Source: Selaginella kraussiana
Lineage: Eukaryota; Streptophyta; Lycopodiopsida; Selaginellales; Selaginellaceae
DNA length: 21,570 nucleotides
Reading direction: 5' to 3'
Assembly: GCA_001021135.1 (NCBI GenBank)
Contig: LDJE01076419.1
Location: forward strand, 1 to 21,570
Below are positions 1 through 7,143 of this stretch, piece by piece. The translations under genes and the position numbers were made by a program. Within the stretch, counting starts at the first letter, position 1, and each line of letters begins with the position of its first letter. The notes under the pieces are model-generated. The model had not been told where the DNA came from and ran no database searches. It saw nothing but the letters and a program-made list of their open reading frames with translations.

Positions 1-42
1 ATGGCAATGGCAGTGGCAATGGCAATGGCCATGGCATGCATG
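1..42. repeat. Imperfect ATGGCA hexamer repeat
   Basis: The first ~42 bases are a run of ATGGCA/GTGGCA-like hexamers (atggca atggca gtggca atggca and so on). It lies just downstream of the stop codon of the minus-strand TPD1-like exon, so it would fall in its 3' UTR or beyond. It is a simple-sequence tract and reads open by composition only. The window edge cuts it, so its full length is unknown. Confidence 0.7.
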
Positions 43-78
43 TCATCCCATCCTAGATCACTCGGTCCAGGCGTAATG

Positions 79-401
79 TTACGAGGAGCAGAACTTGGCG
101 GACTTGAATCTGAGGGGGTACATAAAGGAGTTTGCGTACTGGAAGCGGATCATGTCTCCATGCCGCAAGGGTCGGCCTGCATTGACGAGGCAGTCGTCGT
201 AGCCGAGCCTGCGGAACATGTTGGGATTGACGAGAGGCGGCGAAGCAAACCAGCCGCACGAGACGTGAATATCCGCGGGTGCACAGTTAGCCATGCATGT
301 GTTGATGATCTGCACCACGTACTGCGGCATCCCGTTTGGCCCATGCTCGTTGCTCTGCTGCGAGATGCTTATATCCCTGAATGTACAGGAAGAAGCCCCT
401 G
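79..401 (-). CDS. Second TPD1-like terminal exon (orphan or alternative last exon)
   Basis: This exon encodes about 107 residues of a TPD1 (TAPETUM DETERMINANT 1)-like secreted protein. It has the family signatures DISISQ, a HVSCGWFASPPLVNP block, FRRLGYDDCLVN and a YANSFMYPLRF end, followed by TAA at 81-79. TPD1 proteins are small cysteine-rich ligands; in Arabidopsis TPD1 is perceived by the EMS1/EXS receptor kinase in the anther. A pyrimidine-rich acceptor ending in CAG at 404-402 opens the exon in phase 1, the same phase as the terminal exon of the TPD1-like gene immediately upstream. Only 93 bp separate this exon from that gene's stop, too little for the usual signal-peptide exons. A 13-codon ATG start at 482 with a possible 45-nt intron could feed it, but would give a poor signal peptide. 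It may be an alternative last exon or a partial duplicate. The family is certain; the gene structure is not. Confidence 0.75.
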
Positions 402-494
402 CTGCAAACAAACAAACAGATAGAGCTCAATTTGTGTTATTACGATCAGAGATGATGCAAGCAGAGCAGCAGCAGCATTCATCGATATCGATCA

Positions 495-1143
495 TCAACA
501 AAACTTGGCCGACTTGAAGGAGAGTTTGTACATGAACGAGTTGGAGTAATCGAAAGATATGACTTGGCCTCGCGCGAGCGCACCACCATTGGCAACCAGA
601 CAATCATCGTATGAAAGGCGACGGAAGGAAGATGGATTGACGAGATTGGCGGATGCAAACCAGCCGCAGTGAAGATGGACCTCGGAAGGCTGGCAGTTCC
701 GGGCCAGGCATGTATTCACAATCTGCACCGCGTACCGAGGAATGCCATTCGAAAGAGTTCCATCCCGCCCCTGAGAGATACTAATGTCCCGAGCCGAGCA
801 CTTTCTTCCATTCACACCGGCTTGATCATCGTAGCCTATACGGAGGAGGAGGAGCGAGAGCTAGAGAAAAAGGAAAGCGTGCACACATACACACACACAC
901 ACACACACGGACAATGCATTGCGAAACCAGGAGCAGAGCATTACTTACTTGCAGCCAAGAGAAGCTTCCGATTGAGCTTGGAGTCCAGCTCCACTTCTGG
1001 AACGATCATAACAAGCATCAGCTTTCAGATTACTCACTCTGGAACAGACCTGAACTTGATGTTTCTGTTGCTGCCGTTGCTGCTGCTGCTGCTAAGAAGA
1101 ATGCAAAGACGAGAGTTGCTGATGTTGTTGCTGTAACTTGCAT
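495..1143 (-). CDS. TPD1-like secreted cysteine-rich protein
   Basis: Exons on the minus strand are 1143-1038, 996-949 and 835-495, giving 164 residues with all phases closing (introns 41 and 113 nt). Arabidopsis TPD1 is 176 residues. Residues 1 to about 25 form a signal peptide: MQVTATT followed by an Ala/Leu/Phe core. Residues ~64-164 are the TPD1 domain, with DISISQ, IPRYAVQIVNTC, HLHCGWFASANLVNP, FRRLSYDDCLV and a YSNSFMYKLSF end. The regularly placed cysteines suggest disulfides. From the family, it is a secreted ligand for an EMS1-type receptor-like kinase acting in reproductive or other cell-fate decisions; that role here is inference. The ATG at 1143 was chosen because it is the first start before the signal peptide, with a TATA-like element about 120 bp upstream. 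A CA microsatellite lies in intron 2. A near-copy of the last exon follows at 401-79. Confidence 0.88.
882..908. repeat. CA/GT microsatellite in intron 2 of the TPD1-like gene
   Basis: A (CA)n tract of about 13 units with one interruption (cacacatacaca...). It lies inside the second intron of the TPD1-like gene and, with the adjacent GGA-rich run at 842-857, explains why this intron (113 nt) is about twice as long as its neighbours. Confidence 0.9.
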
Positions 1144-1263
1144 GATGCTAGTGTATAGAAGCAGCAGCAGCAGCAGTGAATGAATGAGAGATGGGGGATC
1201 CTTGCAGATGTTGATGGGTGCCAAAAGCAAGCGCCGCTGTGGTGGATGAACATTCAGATCAAG

Positions 1264-1273
1264 CCTATATAAA
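1264..1273 (-). promoter_or_regulatory. Probable TATA box of the TPD1-like gene
   Basis: On the minus strand the sequence reads TTTATATAGG, 120 bp before the ATG at 1143. Initiation about 30 bp downstream would leave a 5' UTR of about 90 nt. This rests on motif and spacing alone. Confidence 0.5.
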
Positions 1274-3047
1274 CCACGGCTTGGGCCATGATGCGGGAGA
1301 TCCAGAAGCGCTTGAGTGCCTGGACCTCTCGTTAAGCCGCCGTGTTTAGTGCTTAAATCTGGCGGCACAGATTCGCTCTTCACGAGACGGATTCTGTAGT
1401 TGCCGCCGTCGGATGGACGAGAGGACTGAGGACCATCTCGTGTTGACCGCGAGGAGGGGCAGACAATGCTTAAATGCCTCACCAATGCACGAACGAGCAT
1501 GTTGGAGGGATGAAAACTGCACGCGGTAACTGCAAATTTATTCTGCTTACCTTCACATTTATGATGCTGATTCCCCTTCTCTCTACATTCCCAATCGAAA
1601 GATTGTTAACATTGAACCTCCATCATTTGCCATACGTCATGGTTTCATCTGTCCTAGTTAGGGGACGTCAAATGTATTAAAAACATCTCAACTGAAAACG
1701 TTATTAGCAGTACGGATATTCATGTGTGCCCTGCTGTACATGGTAACTCCACCTTGTGGTAAACATAAAGGTGGTTACTTACTGGCTTGTATAAAAACTA
1801 ATCCTAAGGATTACGATTCACTTCGATGTAGTTAGAGACATACAAGATCATGGGCATAAGGTCCTGAACTGGTTGCTGTCCATTAGGGCTTAGCGTAAAA
1901 GTTCCAGATTTGCCACTCTCTGAATGAAAATCAGGGGAAAAGAACGAACTTGGTTAACGGGAGGCAAAATTGCCCATGGGGAACAGTAAGACATCCAACA
2001 ACAAATGCCTACTACAACATCATTCATGAGCCTGAAGCTGAGTTGCAAGACAAACCTTGCAAAGAAAGATGGTTTGTTGCACGAGGAAAAATGAGGGAAG
2101 TTGGAAGTTTTCTTATGTATAAAAAAAATAGAAGTTGAAAGTTTTTGAAAAAATGACCGGTTTAGGGTTTAGGGTGTGAAGTCATGTGTTGAAGAACACC
2201 AAATGTGGAACTAAAGAAATTGGTTGTTAAATGCTACTTTTTATTACATGCCATTTTTATGGTGATACAAGGTACCAGGACTATCGTAGGCAAAACAAAA
2301 GTCTCCATTTTCCCGCATGGAACCCCCGACAATTATGATCAAGCGGCCTGGAATGGTTTTACCAAAATGTAGTTGGTAGTCCCACCTTCGCACCTTGCAA
2401 GATCACTTGGCAACTTGGCAAGATTGTGCGTTTGAAAATGATTACTTAGTCAGCCGGTTTGTTTGTTGTGTGGAATTCAACTACACTCGACCTAGATTTT
2501 GCACTTAGAGGCCGCGTTTTCATCGGGGTTTTCATTACACTTATGTCACTTGCATTTCTCAAATTAATCTATCATGTTCAAATGCAATTTGCCAGAATTT
2601 GTGTTTCCAATCCTCTGTTGTACTTTTACGTAAAAAATCTCTCTTATTTACATCTACCACTCATGTGGAAAAAAATTATATAATATATTTTATACCTGGC
2701 ATTTAAATAAAAGCTTTAAAAAAGGTGCTCGGCACATTTTAATGTCAGAATGTGCCAGAATTAAAATGTACGGGGTCCACGGAACCCATATAAAGTACAA
2801 CCTAGATTTTGCACTTAGGCCAAGTTTTCACTACACATCTTTTATGCATTTTCTCAAATTAATCTACCACTGTTTCCAGCGAATCCTGCTGACTAATCAT
2901 TTTCATCTTGCTAAGTTGCCACGTGAGGAATTTAACGGTAAAGCTGAAGCTGGTAGTCCATTCAACCGCACTTAGCACCTTGCAAGTAAAAGGATATTCG
3001 ATAGAATCTGGTAGCCACTCCAGGCCTTATGATCATAATATGTATTT
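1274..3047. other. Intergenic region, no gene recognised; short direct repeats and a telomere-like motif
   Basis: About 1.8 kb becoming AT-rich after 1500. The open frames here are short and match no family I know. It holds TTTAGGGTTTAGGG at 2161-2174 and two sets of direct repeats. CCTAGATTTTGCACTTAG occurs at 2491-2508 and 2801-2818, each followed 40-50 bp later by a TGCATTT(T)CTCAAATTAATCTA block (2551-2571, 2845-2866). A GGTAGTCC...GCACCTTGCAAG pair lies at 2374-2401 and 2952-2986. These look like decayed repeats or small non-autonomous transposon remnants; no ends could be set. Confidence 0.6.
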
Positions 3048-3287
3048 TGCTCCCTTCATACATTATTTAAGTTTATATGTTATATGAATCGATTCCGATT
3101 CCGTGTATATGTTATATGGTGGGTCAAGACTGAAAGTCAATCAGGACTGAAATGAATGAAATTATTCAAATAAAATGAAATTTAAAAGAGTAATAACTTT
3201 CTATACATTGAAACAAAGTGCGAGTGTTAATTTATAATGCATTTTTTATTGAACGCGACTCAATACACTAAGTTCCGTGTGTGTTCC

Positions 3288-3352
3288 GGATTTGAAGCCG
3301 CTTCATTTGACGACTAAGATTGCTCTGCAGACCGTCAAATATGTCGACTATG
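3288..3352 (+). pseudogene. Copied fragment of the adjacent FKBP gene (intron plus exon start)
   Basis: This 65-bp stretch matches the FKBP gene at 5000-4931 (opposite strand) with two substitutions and one 5-nt gap, where one unit of a GAAGTGAAG duplication has been lost. In the parent, the first ~48 bases lie in the 54-nt intron at 5006-4953 and the last ~22 open the TPR exon at 4952. The copy therefore came from genomic DNA, not from spliced mRNA. It is flanked by an 11-bp direct repeat TAAGTTCCGTG (3269-3279 and 3358-3368). The high identity suggests a recent event. Confidence 0.9.
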
Positions 3353-3745
3353 CAGTTTAAGTTCCGTGCAGAAGATACTCGTTAAACATCCTGTTGATTG
3401 AACGCATTTATCTTAAATATTCTGTTTAAATCGGTTTATTATAAAGTGAGCAAAACAACGAAGATGGTACTGGTATACAAATAACAATAAAGTCCGGTGT
3501 GGGCTTTGTATTGCACTCAAAGACTTACGAAACTTACGAAAGTAGATACTCCGGTGGAAGCACATACCAAATCTCGAGAGTTGAACATGTACAAGCGTCA
3601 ACATCCAGGTTGAGAGATGTGCTTAGGACGGGACGGATATATGTGGGATTCTGGTAATAGTCGGACAGCATGCTGAACAACCCCCGTAGCTGCTGCAGCA
3701 GTTATGACTGGGAGCCATTCTCGATGGCAACTTGACGAAGGAATT

Positions 3746-4146
3746 TCAGACGTTCTGCATCCGGAAGAGCTCAGGATCTATGTACATAATGTTCCACATC
3801 TGATTTTCCTCTGTGATGGTGCATCTGCTCATAAAAAGCTGGCCTCCGTCAAGCACATGCTGGTGTTGCCCATGTAGTGAGAAAATAAACGTAATCATCC
3901 TGCAATGAAAAGCATGAGATATTGTCACTGAAGAAGAAATACCTTGTTGATAGCATGATAAACATCGCCAGAAGTAGTGCTACTACTGCCATGAGAATTA
4001 TGACTGAAATGCCCAATCCCCGTCGGAAGTGCTGGAAGTAATATATCGGAAGGTGTGAACGCGACCCATAGACATGCATCTTGCATTGCTCGATTAAGTA
4101 ACCTCAACGAAATCAGTTCAGGGGTAATGAGAATAATGAGTTGCAT
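3746..4146 (-). other. Unrecognised open region with a membrane-helix-like segment, inside the inverted-repeat element
   Basis: On the minus strand, a frame reading from about 4079 has a basic RR followed by a ~25-residue hydrophobic run (GISVIILMAVVALLLAMF...), like a single transmembrane helix. A possible intron (GTATTTCTTC to TTGCAG, about 3955-3907) would join it to a frame running to TGA at 3746 that includes HVLDGGQLFMSRC. A second frame through the same DNA is also open. I recognise no domain, and the expected start and flanking exons are unclear. It may be a captured exon, a decayed gene or chance. Confidence 0.3.
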
Positions 4147-4278
4147 AATTTGTTTACATTAAGATGAAAAATATGTGCCCAATCCTGTTTTAAATATAAT
4201 TTTATTTGAATGATTTCACTAATTTCAGTTATAAAAGTCACTTTTGGCTCATATAATAACAAATGTATGAAGGGAGCA

Positions 4279-4474
4279 TGTGCTCTCCAAATGCATAATG
4301 AGCGTGCTTCTTGCCAATGAAATAACTTTTGGGTTTGCAGACGGTTAGTACCCAGGAAACAACCATTTGGCATGGGATAAAACCCTACAACTGAAACCTG
4401 GGATGTGCAATTAGTCGAACGTTTCAAGATTAGTTAATAAGACTAATATGTCGTTGGAAAATCGGAAAACTTCT
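4279..4474. other. Short intergenic region downstream of the FKBP gene
   Basis: The 196 bp between the inverted-repeat element and the FKBP stop codon would hold the FKBP 3' UTR and polyadenylation signals on the minus strand. No gene was seen. Confidence 0.5.
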
Positions 4475-6748
4475 CTACATCTTCAACTTGGCCACCATGT
4501 TGTTGTAGAACTTGGCTTCTTTCTTGTCATACTCGTTCCCCTTCCTCTTGAGTTCTTGCTGAAGAAGCCTCGCCTCTCTAAAAAAACACGAGCAAGTAGT
4601 GTTAGTCTTGTTCAAAACTGCATGCAACCTGCTCGAAGAATCCACCAGGAGCATTTTCTTCACGTCGTTCTCGGCCAAGTCAATGTCCGCGTTCTCAATG
4701 TAGGCTTGAGCTCGACGGTATAGAGCCTTGAGATTACTCGGTTCAATCTCAAGAACCTGGGGAAAACATGAGTTTTTTTCTAAAACACAAGCAAAGTTCA
4801 CGTACCCTCGAGCTGAGGGTGATACTCTCCTTGAACTGCCCTAGCTTGATCTTACAGGCGGCGTTGTTAAGGAAGCACGCCAGCTTCAGTTGCCTTGCCT
4901 TTTGCTTTTCTTCCTCGGAAAACTTGAGATCATAGTCGACGTATTTGACGGCCTGCAGAGCAATCTTAGTCGTCAAATGAAGCGGCTTCACTTCAAATCC
5001 AAATACCTTATCGTATTTCTTCGCTGCACGCCAGTAGCTTCCAGCTTTGAACAATGCGTTGCCATCTTCCTTCTTAGCAATTGCTGCTTCAATCCTCTCT
5101 GCGTTGGTCAGGTCCGCTATATTCTTATCCTGAAGACGAGGAACGTCTTAGAACAAAACCCCAAACCCTATTCCTAGACCCTAACCCTAACCCTAACGAT
5201 AACATGCGTACTCGCTCGAAGCTGACGAGCTCCACTTTGTACAAGAGCGACGAGTTGGGAGGGACCACCGCAAGGTCTCTTTGTGCTTCCTGGTTACCGT
5301 AGCCATATTCCGGAGCGACAGAAACTTCCGAAACCTCGCCTTGCTTCATTGTCAAAATCGACTTATCAAGTCCAGAGACGACGTGCTCTGTAGACGCAAA
5401 TCTTAACCGCGAAAAACAAACGAAAAATGAAAAAATGTACCATCGCCCACAATGATCTCCAACAGGTCCTCATCGTAGCCTTTCTGCTCAAAGAGAGTGC
5501 CATCGGCTAACCTTCCTTGGTACTTAACTGCAAAGAGCATAGGAAAAAAAGCTACAAAAGAAAATGAGGCTTACTCTTGGCGATGGCGCCCTCGTTGGGT
5601 CTCAAATTTCCGTCACCATCCACAAGGACCTTCTTCACCACAAGCCTGTCGTCGGTGATTTCATCGATGGTACTCCACGCCAGAAGCTCGATGTCGATGA
5701 CCAATCCAGCGTAGGGCGGAACCGCAACTCCAGTAGACGCTGCTGGGCGTCCTCGTTCGGCAAAACCATCTGAGGCACAGTTAATATGCAGCATTTAACA
5801 TTAAATTAAATCAACTCACATTGGGCCGTGACCACGAGATTGGCCTTCTCGCCTTGCTTCATTGCTCGCACCGCCTTGCTGATGGCCGGACAGAAGTACC
5901 CTGCACCTCGGAACCATGAACCGTGGTACACGGCAACTCCAACCACGTACCATCTCGGGGTGTGAAGGTTACTCCACCAGCTGGCGTTTCCTCAACCATG
6001 GTACCGTCCGTAAGCTTCGCCTCGAACTTCACTGACAGACTGATATGTTAGCGGGAGTTCGCAAGGTCGAAATAATGATCACCTGTGACCTCGTCCGAGT
6101 CCTTGGGTATGTCCCATTTCTGCCCCTCGACCACGGTTTTCTTGATGATACCGCCGTCCCTGAGGACGTCGATGATGCTGGACCAAGTGAGGAGCTCCAC
6201 TTCGTATTTCAGGGTGGCGTTGGGTGGTATCAGCGGCAAGGCACCGGCGGTACCGTAGGCAAGGTCGGGAGGGATGGTAAAGACGGATACTTCCTTCTTC
6301 TTCATGGACGCTATCCCCCGGTCCCATCCTTTGATCACCTCGCCTGGGAAAACCATTACCGTCGGGTTAACCATGGTAACTTCCGTACCTTGAGCTAGTT
6401 TGAAGGAGAAAGGTGCATTCCTGTCGTAGGACGAGTCAAACTTGGTGCCGTCCTCGAAGCGACCAACGTAGTGTACTGTAAAAGCGATGCGTCGTTTGTT
6501 TGTCGAAGTCTTTAGCACTGCTGCGTACCTTGAACTTCGTCTCCGGGCTTGGGGACGTCCCAGCCTTCGCCGTTTTTGACGAGGAGCTTCTTCAGGCCGC
6601 TCTGGCCGAACTCCTTCTCGACGCCCTCCTTCTGAATGGTAGCAGGGAACTTCTCGAGGAACTTACCATCGAACATCTTGAACTTTTCGCTGAACTGCTT
6701 GTAGCGAGGCGAGGAGTTGTCCGGAAGAACGGGCTCGTCCACCGCCAT
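4475..6748 (-). CDS. Multidomain FKBP-type peptidyl-prolyl isomerase with TPR domain (ROF1/FKBP62-like)
   Basis: Twelve exons: 6748-6529, 6475-6389, 6343-6083, 6031-5951, 5900-5820, 5769-5575, 5527-5441, 5387-5212, 5129-5007, 4952-4806, 4756-4629 and 4577-4475. They give 562 residues; Arabidopsis FKBP62/65 have about 550-580. The first FK domain (~60-160) keeps HYVG, FDSS and VIKGWDRG and should be the active isomerase. FK2 (~175-270) and FK3 (~285-395) lack the Trp and key residues, as is usual for the family. Residues ~397-562 hold a TPR region (KKYDK-AVKYVDYD, LNNAACKIKLGQF, LKALYRRAQAY, DLAENDVKKML), which in ROF proteins binds HSP90. It ends EAKFYNNMVAKLKM. From the family, it is a cytosolic/nuclear co-chaperone in heat-stress responses. 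The N-terminal ~50 residues before EKEFGQSGLKK are poorly conserved. ATG 6748 is the first in frame. The introns of 45, 54 and 51 nt at 6388-6344, 5006-4953 and 4628-4578 are 3n long and stop-free. Confidence 0.93.
5155..5197. repeat. Telomere-like CCCTAA repeats in an FKBP intron
   Basis: The 82-nt intron at 5211-5130, the longest of this gene, contains CCAAACCCTA and then three perfect CCCTAA units (5179-5196). This is a short interstitial telomere-like tract (telo-box). Comparable motifs lie at 2161-2174 and 9253-9277. Confidence 0.85.
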
Positions 6749-7143
6749 TGCCAAGCTGCGATAAACGATGATGGGGAATGTACGTGGCTACCAAGTGCAG
6801 TCATATCGCCATACCTTGGTGCTGTTTGTGTCCACAACCCCTAAAACCTCTGGACAACAATGACATAAATGAGTAAAGAAAAATAAATATCTCTCTCCCC
6901 ACCCTACGTCAGGAGAATCGATCCCTTGCTCGGGTAATGCGGCGGCTGGGCAGCGATTTCCTAATGAAAATGCAAGCGCTTTGAGCAGGTTGCTAATGCG
7001 TATAGGCATAACGCCCTGGCTGAGATCCCAGGTGGGTAGAGTGTTACGGTAGGCTATTGCAAAGTTCATGCTCAAGGCTTCATCGCATGGTGATATGCGC
7101 TGTGATGTTGAGATTCCGGGAAATGCAGCTTGGGGGTATTGTT
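6749..7143. promoter_or_regulatory. FKBP promoter/5' UTR and FKGP 3' region
   Basis: These 395 bp separate the stop of the minus-strand FKGP gene from the ATG of the minus-strand FKBP gene, so the interval must carry the FKGP 3' UTR and the FKBP promoter. A TATTTATTTTTC stretch near 6888-6877 on the minus strand is the only TATA-like candidate. I saw no convincing heat-shock element. An open frame at 6788-7075 matches no family. Confidence 0.5.

Larger units (their letters stand above)
3048..4278. mobile_element. Putative non-autonomous DNA transposon with long inverted repeats and a captured gene fragment
   Basis: The ends form an inverted repeat. TGCTCCCTTCATACATT at 3048-3064 is matched perfectly in reverse complement at 4262-4278. 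Further in, a second block around 3146-3191 (centred on ATTCAAATAAAAT) matches the reverse complement of about 4179-4224 at roughly 80 percent by eye. So the inverted ends extend about 100-140 bp and enclose 1231 bp. Inside are a 65-bp copy of the neighbouring FKBP gene and a minus-strand region with a membrane-helix-like reading frame, but no transposase that I recognise. Long inverted ends with captured host DNA suit Pack-MULE-like or other Pack-TIR elements. No clear target-site duplication was seen, so the exact ends and superfamily are uncertain. Some similarity continues outside the ends (TCATAATATGTATTT at left against TCATTATGCATTT at right), so the true ends could lie further out. Confidence 0.5.

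Noticed and set aside
1030-1500. Reading the TPD1-like gene from an upstream ATG at 1500
   Set aside because: The extra ~120 residues would bury the signal peptide and run through a TATA-like element. ATG 1143 gives a proper secreted precursor.
3048-4278. Autonomous transposon
   Set aside because: No transposase or other mobility protein was recognised between the inverted repeats; only a non-autonomous element can be supported.
4931-5006. Treating GFEVKPLHLTTKIALQ as FKBP protein
   Set aside because: It interrupts the family alignment KKYDK-AVKYVDYD exactly between GT and AG sites 54 nt apart, so it is an intron that happens to be open.
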